From the NCBI RefSeq assembly GCF_020709055.1, contig NZ_JAJFCK010000011.1, positions 23,550-87,549 of the forward strand: a stretch of DNA of 64,000 nt. Reading direction: 5' to 3'. Each line of letters begins with the position of its first letter. Within the stretch, counting starts at the first letter, position 1. The DNA comes from Ruminococcus callidus. GTDB lineage: Bacteria; Bacillota; Clostridia; Oscillospirales; Ruminococcaceae. Below the pieces are notes generated by a model. That model had not been told where the DNA came from. It was given only the letters and a program-made list of their open reading frames with translations, and did no database searches. Below, in pieces: positions 31,516 to 40,216 of the stretch. The position numbers and the translations under genes were made by a program.

Positions 31516-34121
31516 TACGTCGCTTGTTTTCCGGTCGGCTGCGGGAGAGCTGGGTGCACTGCGGAATTTTAACGCTGTTTCTGGCGGTTGTGATTTTGGT
31601 GGTGCATCTGGTGTATCCGGATTCGGTCTACGGCTCTCAGACAGACTGGAGCAACCAGCACTTTGCCATTCCGGAATATTTCCGAACCCGTTTCTACGCC
31701 ACCGGAGAACTTTTCCCGAATTTTGCATTGCATTTGGGCGGCGGACAGAACATCTACAACTTCGCATATTATGGGCTGTACAATCCGATTCAACTGCTCT
31801 CCTACTGCTTTCCCCATGTGACGATGGCGGTCTATCTGCAAGCGGTCAGCATTTTGAACACATGGCTCAGCACCATGCTCTGTTATGTCTGGATGAGAAA
31901 ATGGCATCCGGCAAAGATGTCCTTTTTCCTGTCATTTCTGTTTTTGACAGCAGCGCCTGTTATTTTTCACGGGCATCACCATGTAATGTTTGTCAACTAT
32001 TTCCCATTTCTTTTTTGGGGACTGCTGGCAATTCATCGGGCATTGTTCAAAGGCAGAAGCCTCTCTCTCATTCTCGCAGCTGCGTGCATTTTGCTGTCCA
32101 GTTTTTTCTTTAGTGTCGGCGCATTTCTGGTGCTGTTCTGCTATAGCATCGTTCTGGCGCTGCATTGGCATCATCTGCATGTAAGACAGCAGGTGTTTCG
32201 GGCGTGCAGCATTGTGGCGCTGCACTTGATGCTGGCTGCCATGCTGGTCATGTTTTTCCTTATGCCTGTAGTTTTTACCCTGCTCTCCGGCAGAGATATT
32301 TCCAGTGAGAGCATTTCCCTCTGGAAACTGTTTTTTCCCGCAGTGCATTTGCGCTATCTGACCTACAGCCCATTTTCCATTGGGACAACCGCTATCGGCA
32401 TCTTTGCCACAGTCGCTATGCTCCGCACGGAACGGCGGCCCTATCGGGCGCTGGCGTTTCTGTTTGTGCTGCTGCTGTTTCTGCCGCTGTCTCTCTATCT
32501 CATGAACGGCACCATGTATTTGGATCCGAAAGCGTACATTCCTTTTCTACCGCTTTTGCTGCTGCTCTGCGGCGGCTTCCTGGAGTCGCTGTTTGCACGG
32601 CAGATTCCGCTGCGCTCTGCCATGCTCCTCTATGCAGCGGTAGTTGCACTTGGTCTGATCTTCTATGATGGGACAGGCATAGAACAAATTGCAGCCGTCA
32701 TTGACGCACCGCTGCTTTTGATTGCCGTTGCAGTGTTCTACCGCTGGAACAAGCGGTGGGCTGTATGGGGACAGGTTGCGGCGTTTAGCATGCTGATTTG
32801 TTTTTCCGTCAATCTCGGCGATGGCTACATGAAAAAGTCCAGTTTAGAAGTCATGTACTCGCCGGAAATTCAGGGAATCGTGGACTCGGTTTCTGAGGAG
32901 GACAGCTCGTTTTATCGCATCTCTGAGGAGTACCACGCCGGCGACACTGTGAATTGTGTCTGGGGACCAAACTGCTATCGGAGTTCGGTCTACTCTTCCG
33001 TTCATAATGCAGCACTGTCCGATTTCTATTTCAAGACAGCGTACAATGAGAACAGTATTCGAAACAAAACCATGATGGTACAATCCAAAAATCCGATTTT
33101 CGGTGTGCTCATGGGGGAAAAATATCTCATTACCAAAAAACCCATTTCCAGATATGGCTATCAGCTGATTGAAAAGCGTGGGGACTATCTCTGCTATCAG
33201 AACATGCTCTCCTTCCCTATTGGATTTGCAACTTCTCATGTGATGACGGAGGAGCAGGTGCGAAGCATGGGGTATCCCATGCAGTTAGAGGGACTTTTGG
33301 AAAACGCTGTGGTCTCCGAATCGGATTTGCCGGAGAGCGTGGAAACACAGATACAGATTCCGGAAAGCACAAGGGAAATTACGCCAGCCTATCATGTTTC
33401 CGCCTACGACTCCAGCCGTATTACGGATGTTGGTGAGGGATACTATGTTCACAGCGACAAGGATTTTGTGGTAACTGTGACGCTGGACGAGCCGATCGAT
33501 GCCATGCTATTGCTTCAGATGCATGCAGATAACGACTTTGGAAAAAAAGAGAACACCGGCGATATCAGCATTACTGTCAATGGCGTGCGCAACAAGCTGA
33601 CCGATCCCAAGTGGAAGTATCAGAACGACAACAATTTCTTTCAATATACGCTGTCCGCCGATGAACCGATTCAGACGCTCACCATTCGGTTTTCTGCCGG
33701 AAACTATGTGATCTCAGATTGCAAGATGTACACGCTGAGCTACAGTGTGCTGGAGAAGGCCGGAAAATCTGTGGACGCATGGCAGCTCGACCACAATCAG
33801 ATGGGCGGGGATTCCATGTCCGGAGATATCAGCGTGCAGCAGGACGGCTGGTTTGTTCTCTCCCTCCCCTATGACAACGGTTTTCACATTCTTGTGGACG
33901 GAAAACAGACGGAATATTTCCGAACAGATTCTGATTTTATCGGCTTCCCCATTGCCGGGGGAACGCATCAGATTTCCGTTTCCTATCGTGCGCCGGGGCT
34001 TTCCGAGGGAATTTTGTGCAGCAAAATCGGCATCGGATGTGTAGTGTGTTACTTTATCAGCGCTTATTTCGTGGAAAAGCGAAAGAAAACGATGCGAAAC
34101 GCAAAATCACATGCAAAATGA
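31512..34121 (+). CDS. YfhO-like polytopic membrane protein (GT-C-like)
   Basis: An 869-residue protein. The first 440 residues contain about a dozen hydrophobic helices. The first extracytoplasmic loop carries GSQTDWSNQHFAIPEYFRT and the acidic/aromatic motifs of the YfhO family, which in Bacillus and Listeria glycosylates lipoteichoic or wall teichoic acids. A large soluble region follows (about 450-835) with a beta-rich C-terminal part (QTLTIRFSAGNYVISDCKMYTLSY and the loop GGTHQISVSYRAPG), then a last membrane helix. ATG at 31512 overlaps the PIG-L stop (ATGA), so the two form a unit. Sugar and acceptor are unknown. Confidence 0.85.
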   Translation: MIRRLFSGRLRESWVHCGILTLFLAVVILVVHLVYPDSVYGSQTDWSNQHFAIPEYFRTRFYATGELFPNFALHLGGGQNIYNFAYYGLYNPIQLLSYCFPHVTMAVYLQAVSILNTWLSTMLCYVWMRKWHPAKMSFFLSFLFLTAAPVIFHGHHHVMFVNYFPFLFWGLLAIHRALFKGRSLSLILAAACILLSSFFFSVGAFLVLFCYSIVLALHWHHLHVRQQVFRACSIVALHLMLAAMLVMFFLMPVVFTLLSGRDISSESISLWKLFFPAVHLRYLTYSPFSIGTTAIGIFATVAMLRTERRPYRALAFLFVLLLFLPLSLYLMNGTMYLDPKAYIPFLPLLLLLCGGFLESLFARQIPLRSAMLLYAAVVALGLIFYDGTGIEQIAAVIDAPLLLIAVAVFYRWNKRWAVWGQVAAFSMLICFSVNLGDGYMKKSSLEVMYSPEIQGIVDSVSEEDSSFYRISEEYHAGDTVNCVWGPNCYRSSVYSSVHNAALSDFYFKTAYNENSIRNKTMMVQSKNPIFGVLMGEKYLITKKPISRYGYQLIEKRGDYLCYQNMLSFPIGFATSHVMTEEQVRSMGYPMQLEGLLENAVVSESDLPESVETQIQIPESTREITPAYHVSAYDSSRITDVGEGYYVHSDKDFVVTVTLDEPIDAMLLLQMHADNDFGKKENTGDISITVNGVRNKLTDPKWKYQNDNNFFQYTLSADEPIQTLTIRFSAGNYVISDCKMYTLSYSVLEKAGKSVDAWQLDHNQMGGDSMSGDISVQQDGWFVLSLPYDNGFHILVDGKQTEYFRTDSDFIGFPIAGGTHQISVSYRAPGLSEGILCSKIGIGCVVCYFISAYFVEKRKKTMRNAKSHAK

Positions 34122-34132
34122 TGCGCTTTGGA

Positions 34133-34199
34133 ATGTTTGGCTTTATTTTATCATATTATGAATTCTTGTATTGACTTTTCAGGAAAAACATGTTATACT
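34133..34199 (+). promoter_or_regulatory. Promoter/operator module A (copy upstream of the TM2 gene)
   Basis: ATGTTTGG, a T-rich block, the short palindrome TCATA-T-TATGA (34151-34161), then TTGACT-N17-TATACT (34171-34199). The whole block aligns without gaps to 35033-35099, exactly 900 bases away. Confidence 0.75.
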
Positions 34200-34253
34200 A
34201 AAAGCAAGCCTTTGAAAAAAGGATATAGGTATGGAATAAGGAGGATGTTATTC

Positions 34254-34700
34254 ATGAACGAAGTAAATCCTGGTGCACAGCCGCAGGCAAATGCCGGAGC
34301 GGTTCCGACGATGGAAAGAACCAAGTTCTGCAAGCACTGCGGACAGAAGATTCCGGAAGATGCTGTTATTTGCACACAGTGCGGCAGACAGGTTGAGGAG
34401 CTGCGTCAGGCAGCACCGGTTCAGGCGCAGCCGCAGATCATCATCAACAACGACAACACAAACACAAACACCAATACCAACACGAACAACAATTACGGTG
34501 CCGTTCCGAGAGGACGGGAGAAGAATAAGTGGGTGGCACTGCTGCTCTGTCTCTTCCTCGGCGGAATTGGCGCACACAAGTTCTATGAGGGCAAGATCGT
34601 CATGGGCATCATTTACCTCTTCACTGCAGGTTTGTTCGGAATCGGTGTTCTGGTGGATTTCATCTCGCTGCTGTTCAAGAAGAATCCGTACTACGTCTGA
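34254..34700 (+). CDS. TM2-domain protein with zinc ribbon
   Basis: A 148-residue protein in three parts. Residues about 22-45 form a zinc ribbon with two CxxC pairs (CKHCGQ and CTQCGR). A low-complexity Asn/Thr linker (NNDNTNTNTNTNTNNN) follows. The C-terminal TM2 domain (about 85-148) has two helices around a short loop: WVALLLCLFLGGIGAHKFY and MGIIYLFTAGLFGIGVLVDFI. TM2 proteins are widespread and poorly understood. AAGGAGG lies 9 bases before the ATG at 34254; longer readings start before the transcript does. Confidence 0.88.
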   Translation: MNEVNPGAQPQANAGAVPTMERTKFCKHCGQKIPEDAVICTQCGRQVEELRQAAPVQAQPQIIINNDNTNTNTNTNTNNNYGAVPRGREKNKWVALLLCLFLGGIGAHKFYEGKIVMGIIYLFTAGLFGIGVLVDFISLLFKKNPYYV

Positions 34701-34741
34701 TGAAGCCGCTTCGCGCACTCTTTTCACAATCATAAAAACAA

Positions 34742-34782
34742 ATCCGCCGCATGGGAGAAATTCCTGTGCGGCGGATTTTTGC
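34742..34782. terminator. Bidirectional terminator
   Basis: A perfect 11-bp stem, AATCCGCCGCA with TGCGGCGGATT, followed by TTTTT; shared by the TM2 gene and the convergent XRE gene. Confidence 0.88.
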
Positions 34783-34799
34783 GTTGGAGGATGCGAATT

Positions 34800-35015
34800 T
34801 TAGCGGTTTAGTTCTCTCTTGTTGGTTCGTTCCAGCAGGTAATCGATGGACACCTGATAGATATCCGCAATGCGGATCAGAATTTCCGTGGGCATGTCGT
34901 GTCCGCCGGATTCATAGTAGCTGTAGGTGCGCTGACTGATGAACAGCTTTTTTGCCATGTCCGTCTGCGTGAGATCCATATCCTCCCGTAAATTTCGAAT
35001 TCGTACATATTGCAT
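34800..35015 (-). CDS. XRE-family helix-turn-helix regulator
   Basis: A 71-residue protein consisting of one Cro/C1-type HTH domain: IRNLREDMDLTQTDMAKKLFISQRTYSYYESGGHDMPTEILIRIADIYQVSIDYLLERTN, ending in a basic tail. AAAGGTGG precedes the ATG. It lies between two plus-strand genes that share a duplicated promoter module, and its own upstream region is the second copy. A perfect palindrome, ATGCTAGCAT (35050-35059), sits there and is a plausible self-operator. Confidence 0.88.
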   Translation of the reverse strand: MQYVRIRNLREDMDLTQTDMAKKLFISQRTYSYYESGGHDMPTEILIRIADIYQVSIDYLLERTNKRELNR

Positions 35016-35032
35016 AAAATACCACCTTTCCT

Positions 35033-35099
35033 ATGTTTGGTTTTATTTTATGCTAGCATGAATCATTCTATTGACTTTTAGAACAAAACGTGCTATAAT
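35033..35099 (+). promoter_or_regulatory. Promoter/operator module B (copy upstream of the lipoprotein gene)
   Basis: Second copy of the module at 34133-34199, with TTGACT-N17-TATAAT at 35071-35099 and the palindrome ATGCTAGCAT at 35050-35059. On the opposite strand the same bases precede the XRE gene. Confidence 0.75.
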
Positions 35100-35150
35100 G
35101 AACTTGTCACAAAAAAGAAAAACGTGACAGATATTGTAAAGGAGGATCTT

Positions 35151-35690
35151 ATGAAACAAAAATGGATTGCAGGACTGCTGGCAGTTTCTATGATGGCTGC
35201 AATGGCAGGATGCGCAGAGACCACAGACAGCAGCTCTTCACAGGCAGAGGAAACCTCGGCAGCTGAGAGCAGTGCAGCAGAGAGCAGCGCAGCAGAAGAA
35301 ACGGAAGCAGAGGACATCACGGAGGCTGCTGCGGAAGAAACCGAATTTCAGGTAGAACTGCTCGGAACCAGTGTCAGTCAGGACTATGAGGGCAAGCCGG
35401 TCTTGGTTGTGGAGTATAACTTCACCAACAATTCCGATGAGGCGCAGTCTTTCATTTTCGCCTGCCAGGACAAGGTATTTCAAAACGGAATCGAATGCGA
35501 CGACACGGTCATTGGCTGCGACGACATCGATTCCCAGCAGCAGATGAACGAAATCCAGCCGGGCACCACCTACGCTCTGAAAATCGGCTATCATCTTCAG
35601 GACACCACCTCGCCGGTTGACATCGAAGTCACCAGCCTGGACTTCATCAATGAGGACACACTTCTGAAGCAGACGGTAAACCTGCAGTAA
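35151..35690 (+). CDS. DUF5067-like lipoprotein
   Basis: A 179-residue lipoprotein. The signal peptide ends in a lipobox with Cys at about residue 21 (MAAMAGC). A Ser/Glu/Ala-rich linker of about 40 residues with imperfect SSAAE repeats follows. The C-terminal domain (about 65-179) has VLVVEYNFTNNSDEAQSFIFACQDKVFQNG, the immunoglobulin-like pattern of DUF5067. Function unknown; probably displayed on the outer face of the membrane. AAAGGAGG precedes the ATG at 35151. Confidence 0.85.
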   Translation: MKQKWIAGLLAVSMMAAMAGCAETTDSSSSQAEETSAAESSAAESSAAEETEAEDITEAAAEETEFQVELLGTSVSQDYEGKPVLVVEYNFTNNSDEAQSFIFACQDKVFQNGIECDDTVIGCDDIDSQQQMNEIQPGTTYALKIGYHLQDTTSPVDIEVTSLDFINEDTLLKQTVNLQ

Positions 35691-35718
35691 ATCAATCGCA
35701 CATATTCCAAAAAACAAA

Positions 35719-35765
35719 AAGCACTGTGCCGTTTTTGTAAACGAACACAGTGCTTTCTGTTTTTG
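35719..35765. terminator. Bidirectional terminator
   Basis: AAGCACTGTG pairs with CACAGTGCTT around a 17-base loop; A-run before and T-rich tail after. It separates the lipoprotein gene from convergent pnp. Confidence 0.82.
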
Positions 35766-35782
35766 GAAAATGGAGTGCAATT

Positions 35783-37912
35783 TTACTCCTGTGCTTCTGC
35801 CTTCTGCTTCCGGCGAGCTTCCAGCTCCTCCAGAGCATCCTTGCGGGAGAGGCTGATCTTTCCATCCTTGATCTCCATGACCTTGACGATGATGGCATCG
35901 CCGACAGAAACCACGTCCTCTACAGATTCTACCCGCTCCTTGTCCAGCTTGGAGATGTGAACCAATCCGTCCCGTCCGGGAGCAATCTCAACGAATGCGC
36001 CAAACGGCTTGATGGAAACGACTTTTCCCTTGTAAATCGAGCCGACTTCCGGATCGATGGCAATGGTTTCGATGATCTGGTATGCCTTATCGCAGCCCTC
36101 CTGCGAGATGCCGCTGATGAATACGTGACCGTCTTCATTGACATCGATTTTAACATCGCAGTCTGCAGAAATTTTCTGGATCACCTTTCCGCCCTGTCCG
36201 ATGACCTCGCGAATCTTGTCTACCGGAATCTTGATCTGTACCATCTTCGGCGCATACTCTGCCACATGGTCACGAGGCTGTGCAATTGCCTTTGCCATCA
36301 CTTCGTCCAGAATGTACAGGCGAGCCTTACGGGTCTTTTCAAACGCTTCACGGATGATCTCCGGTGTCAGACCGTCAACCTTGATGTCCACCTGAATTGC
36401 CGTGATGCCCTTCTTGGTGCCGCCGACCTTGAAGTCCATATCGCCGAAGAAGTCTTCCAGACCCTGAATGTCTACCATGGTCTTGAATTCCTGACTGTTG
36501 GGGAGAGTGATTAGACCGCAGGAAATACCGGCAACCGGTGCCTTGATAGGCACGCCGGCATCCATCAGTGCCAGTGTAGAACCGCAGATCGATGCCTGCG
36601 AGGTGGAACCGTTGGAGGACAGCACCTCTGACACCAGACGCATTGCATACGGGAAATCCTCGACCGAGGGCAGTACCGGAACCAGTGCACGCTCTGCCAG
36701 TGCGCCGTGGCCGATCTCACGACGTCCCGGGCCACGGCTGGGCTTGGTCTCACCAACGGAGTAGGACGGGAAATTATACTGGTGCATGTAACGCTTGGTG
36801 GTCTCTTCGTCCAAACCGTCCAGCTTCTGGCTCTCGCTCACCGGCGCCAGCGTTGCAACGGTCAGAACCTGTGTCTGTCCACGGGTAAACAGTCCGGAGC
36901 CGTGAACACGCGGCAGAAGTGCGACCTCTGCGTCCAGCGGACGAATCTCATCAATGCCTCTGCCGTCAACACGCTTGCCCTCATAGAGCCAGGCACGGAC
37001 GATTTTCTTCTGAATCAGATACAGGCACTCGTCAATGCAGCCGGTGTCTTCGCCGCAAACCGGATCAAAGGTTTCGTGTGCCTGATCGATAATCGGGCGC
37101 AGGCGTGCGTCCCTCTCGTTTTTATCGTTAGTGTCCAGTGCGTGCGCCACCTGATCGTGTACCAAATTGTCAATGTTCCGAAACAGTTCCGCATCTACTT
37201 CGTGGGCATCGAACTGGAACTTTTCTTTTCCGATCTTCGCCTGAATCTCGGAAATAAATGCGACCATTTTCTTGATCTCTTCGTGTCCGGTGAGGATTGC
37301 CTGGAGCATGGTGTCCTCCGGCACTTCATTGGCGCCGGCTTCAATCATGACAATCTTGTCCTTGGTGCCGGCAACGGTCAGCTGGAGGTCGTTGTGCTGA
37401 CGCTGCTCCAGCGTGGGGTTCAGTACGATCTCGCCGTCAACCAGACCAACGCTAATGCCGGCAATCGGGCCGTTCCACGGAATATCCGAAATGGCAATGG
37501 CAATGGAGGTTGCCAGCATTCCGGTGATGTCCGGTGCACAATCCGAATCAACTGCCAGAACGGTCATAACTACGGAAACATCGTTGCGCATGGATTTTGG
37601 AAACAGCGGACGAATCGGACGATCAACCATACGAGAGGTCAGAATCGCCTTTTCCGAGGGCTTCCCCTCCCGCTTGGTAAAGGAACCGGGGATTCGCCCT
37701 ACTGAGTACATCCGCTCCTCATAGTCAACAGACAGCGGGAAGAAATCAATGCCCTCCCGTGGCTTTGCGCTGGCTGTGACGTTTGCCATCACGACAGTAT
37801 CCCCATATCGAACCCAGCAAGAACCGTTTGAAAGTGCACAAGTTTTGCCGGTCTCCACGACAAGCGGTCTTCCGGCAAATGTCGTTTCAAATTTTTGATA
37901 TTGTTCAAACAT
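35783..37912 (-). CDS. pnp: Polynucleotide phosphorylase
   Basis: A 709-residue 3'-5' exoribonuclease that degrades RNA phosphorolytically. Two RNase PH domains are present (about 1-220 and 315-545, with RRPIRPLFPK-type contact in DRPIRPLFPKSMR and GQTQVLTVATLAP). The KH domain holds KIPVDKIREVIGQGGKVIQKI, and the C-terminal S1 domain GSIYKGKVVSIKPFGAFVEIAPGRDGLVHISKLD. It follows rpsO on the same strand, the classic order, with a strong hairpin between them. Confidence 0.97.
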   Translation of the reverse strand: MFEQYQKFETTFAGRPLVVETGKTCALSNGSCWVRYGDTVVMANVTASAKPREGIDFFPLSVDYEERMYSVGRIPGSFTKREGKPSEKAILTSRMVDRPIRPLFPKSMRNDVSVVMTVLAVDSDCAPDITGMLATSIAIAISDIPWNGPIAGISVGLVDGEIVLNPTLEQRQHNDLQLTVAGTKDKIVMIEAGANEVPEDTMLQAILTGHEEIKKMVAFISEIQAKIGKEKFQFDAHEVDAELFRNIDNLVHDQVAHALDTNDKNERDARLRPIIDQAHETFDPVCGEDTGCIDECLYLIQKKIVRAWLYEGKRVDGRGIDEIRPLDAEVALLPRVHGSGLFTRGQTQVLTVATLAPVSESQKLDGLDEETTKRYMHQYNFPSYSVGETKPSRGPGRREIGHGALAERALVPVLPSVEDFPYAMRLVSEVLSSNGSTSQASICGSTLALMDAGVPIKAPVAGISCGLITLPNSQEFKTMVDIQGLEDFFGDMDFKVGGTKKGITAIQVDIKVDGLTPEIIREAFEKTRKARLYILDEVMAKAIAQPRDHVAEYAPKMVQIKIPVDKIREVIGQGGKVIQKISADCDVKIDVNEDGHVFISGISQEGCDKAYQIIETIAIDPEVGSIYKGKVVSIKPFGAFVEIAPGRDGLVHISKLDKERVESVEDVVSVGDAIIVKVMEIKDGKISLSRKDALEELEARRKQKAEAQE

Positions 37913-37998
37913 GATTTTTCAGATCCCTTTCTCGATTTCTGTTTGCTGCTCTGTCCTTTCAATTCTGTCAAATCACAGGAAATCGATTCCATACACAG

Positions 37999-38032
37999 AA
38001 AGGCAGACAGAGGAGACCTCTGTACTGCCTTT
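37999..38032 (-). promoter_or_regulatory. rpsO-pnp intergenic hairpin
   Basis: AAAGGCAG and CAGAGG pair with CCTCTG and CTGCCTTT on the minus strand around a 3-base loop, with small asymmetry. No T-run follows. In E. coli the equivalent stem is an RNase III site for PNPase autocontrol; that role here is an inference. Confidence 0.55.
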
Positions 38033-38050
38033 CCTTCTTTTGTCAGATTC

Positions 38051-38317
38051 TTACTTACGAATACCCAGCTTCTCAATGGTAGCACGATACCGTGCAACAT
38101 CCTTCTTCTTCAGGTAGTTCAGCAGGTTTCTTCTGTGACCTACCATCTTCAGCAGACCTCTTCTGGAGTGATGGTCGTTCTTGTGTGTCTTCAGATGTGC
38201 AGTCAGGTCGTTGATTCTCTGAGTGAGAATTGCGATCTGTACTTCCGGAGAACCAGTATCGGTCTCATGGGTACGGTTGTTTTCGATGATTGCAGTTTTT
38301 TCTTCTTTCAACAGCAT
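38051..38317 (-). CDS. rpsO: 30S ribosomal protein S15
   Basis: The 88-residue S15, complete and of standard length. Conserved core [54 protein letters not shown] binds the 16S rRNA three-way junction. AGGTG precedes the ATG. The promoter at 38418-38446 gives a leader of about 95 bases containing a CCCG-ATA-CGGG hairpin (38374-38384), a possible S15 autoregulatory site. Confidence 0.97.
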   Translation of the reverse strand: MLLKEEKTAIIENNRTHETDTGSPEVQIAILTQRINDLTAHLKTHKNDHHSRRGLLKMVGHRRNLLNYLKKKDVARYRATIEKLGIRK

Positions 38318-38417
38318 GTTCTTTCACCTCATTTAATATTTCGTCAAGCACATAGAAAAAGGTAAGGTGACTTCCCGTATCGGGCTTATTCCAAAATCCA
38401 AGTACATGACAAAAAAT

Positions 38418-38446
38418 ATTATACCATATTTTCTGCGCATTGTAAA
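38418..38446 (-). promoter_or_regulatory. Promoter of rpsO-pnp
   Basis: Minus strand TTTACA-N17-TATAAT. Confidence 0.75.
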
Positions 38447-38539
38447 TATCTTTTTTGTGAATTTATTTCAGCATAGTTTCTAAAGCAACAAAAGCGGGCA
38501 GCGTTGCGCTGTCCGCCTGAAAAGGGCGTTATATGGCGC

Positions 38540-39517
38540 TCAGGAAATGATTTTTCCCTTATGAGAGCGGGAACTTGCCCTTGAACCGGTGCTTTTCTTT
38601 GCACCGCCCTTGGCAGGCTCGATGGGCTTTTCTTTTCCGCCCATATCCTCGAATAGCACCTCATCCTCTGGTGCTTCCTGAAGCAGCTCCGGATTTACCT
38701 CGCCACGCTGCTCATAGTATGGATTGATGATATATTTTTGAATGATGGGATAGCACTGAAACACAATGACCAGCCCCAGCCAGGCAGCCGGCAGAAACGG
38801 CAGCAGGAACAGCAGAATCATGGAGTAACGGAGGTCGATAAAGACAATCGCTGCTGTGAAGAGTGCTGTAACACCGCCGACAATCAATGTGGTAACGATG
38901 TTGGTTTTCAGTGCGACCACAGTCAACGCCAGAGAGTTTTTCAGTAAATTTTTGAAAGACAGATTGGTGGAGATCAGCATGGGGAAAATATAGAAGTTCA
39001 TCAGCAGAACGATGATGCCGATACTGATGGTGATTGCAAAGAAAACGTAGAGCAGCTTGTTTCCAGTCTGGCTGATGAGCTGCGGGTAGACATAGAACGC
39101 TGCAGCAAGACAGCATGCCATCAGGCAGTCCAGCATTCCCACTGCGCAGGAATATTTAAATTCAGAGCGAAAAGTCCGGAAAAAATCGTGCACCAGAAAT
39201 GTCGGCTTTTCTATCACGAAATTTTTCAGGATCTTGGTCATCGCTGCGGTTGCCGGACCGAAGAGTACAGCGAATCCAATCGCGAAGATTCCTGCCAGAA
39301 TCAAACCAAAGGAAAATGTACTGTTCCACCAGAGGAAAAAGAACGTAATTGCCGCCAGAAGCGGGAGAAAGAACACAAAATACAGCAGATTTAGTTCGAT
39401 CAGCTTCCAGAATTTTCGGCCGAAAATCTCCATGTACCGAAAAAAGCCTTTTTTCTTCGGTGCATTTTTGGCGATTCCCACGCCGGCACGTTCGTAATTG
39501 TTTTTGAAGAGACCCAT
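38540..39517 (-). CDS. DUF624 (YesL-like) membrane protein
   Basis: A 325-residue protein. The start MGLFKNNYERAGVGIAKNAPKKKGFFRYMEIFGRKFWKLIELNLLY is typical for DUF624/YesL, and I chose 39517 because of it; the ribosome site AAAGGA is 15 bases off, and a longer reading overlaps the upstream gene. About six hydrophobic helices follow, then a charged cytoplasmic tail rich in Lys, Ser and Arg from residue about 275. In Bacillus yesL lies in sugar-uptake clusters; no such partner is present here. Function unknown. Confidence 0.82.
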   Translation of the reverse strand: MGLFKNNYERAGVGIAKNAPKKKGFFRYMEIFGRKFWKLIELNLLYFVFFLPLLAAITFFFLWWNSTFSFGLILAGIFAIGFAVLFGPATAAMTKILKNFVIEKPTFLVHDFFRTFRSEFKYSCAVGMLDCLMACCLAAAFYVYPQLISQTGNKLLYVFFAITISIGIIVLLMNFYIFPMLISTNLSFKNLLKNSLALTVVALKTNIVTTLIVGGVTALFTAAIVFIDLRYSMILLFLLPFLPAAWLGLVIVFQCYPIIQKYIINPYYEQRGEVNPELLQEAPEDEVLFEDMGGKEKPIEPAKGGAKKSTGSRASSRSHKGKIIS

Positions 39518-39573
39518 TTCTTTTTCATCAAGTCCTTTCTTTTGATCGTCCGTTTCAGTCCACGAAACGGTGC

Positions 39574-40137
39574 TTAAATTTGAGAGATACACAAAAAGCG
39601 GCAGCAGACCAGCAGTGCCATGAGAAAAATCAGCAGGACAAGAAATCGAAGACAGTACATCCGAAGGTGATGGTACATGTTGTCCGCTGGCTCGTCACGA
39701 AAGAGATAGCAGGCGGATTTCGCAGAAAACCGCAAAGATTCTCTGGCAGCTACCACAAAAATCACGGAGAGTGGCACAAAACAGATCAGCAGTCCGACAC
39801 TGTGGAGCAGAAAGCTTCCGGAAGTGCGGAGCTGCCCTAAAATAGTTACACCCATGCCGACTCCGTAACACATCAGAACGAGAATGGTGAGTGGCTGTCC
39901 GATTGCGGAAAAGCCTGCGAAGAACAGGACTGCAAACAGAAGCAGCCAGCCCCAACTCCCCCACTGGAGGCTTACAGTGTCAAACAGACGGAATACACCG
40001 GAGGCTTTTGGTACGGTATCCTGCAAGAGATATAGCAGCACACCTTCGCCGGCGTGAAGCAGCACAATTCCTGCCAATATCCAGAAGAGGCGCTGGCACT
40101 TTTCAGAGGATGTCAATGTTGTCCGTTTTCGGATCAT
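39574..40137 (-). CDS. Polytopic membrane protein, possibly SpoIIM-like
   Basis: A 187-residue protein with about five hydrophobic helices (FWILAGIVLLHAGEGVLLYLL, WGWLLLFAVLFFAGFSAIG, LTILVLMCYGVGMGVTILG and two more). The pattern of an AIGQP-type turn followed by a Gly-rich helix resembles stage II sporulation protein M, but similarity by eye is weak. ATG at 40137 is preceded by AAGGAG at 11 bases. It lies 56 bases upstream of the DUF624 gene on the same strand. If SpoIIM-like, its occurrence without sporulation genes nearby would be notable. Confidence 0.5.
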   Translation of the reverse strand: MIRKRTTLTSSEKCQRLFWILAGIVLLHAGEGVLLYLLQDTVPKASGVFRLFDTVSLQWGSWGWLLLFAVLFFAGFSAIGQPLTILVLMCYGVGMGVTILGQLRTSGSFLLHSVGLLICFVPLSVIFVVAARESLRFSAKSACYLFRDEPADNMYHHLRMYCLRFLVLLIFLMALLVCCRFLCISQI

Positions 40138-40216
40138 GAATAAGACCACTCCTTCGCTTTGAAATACTTGATCTAGGTAATACATGCATATGAAGCGAGG
40201 AGCGGTTTAGAACCAC

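Noticed and set aside
35230..35310. Short repeats resembling a tandem array or CRISPR
   Set aside because: They are imperfect Ser/Ala/Glu codon repeats in the linker of the lipoprotein; no spacer pattern.
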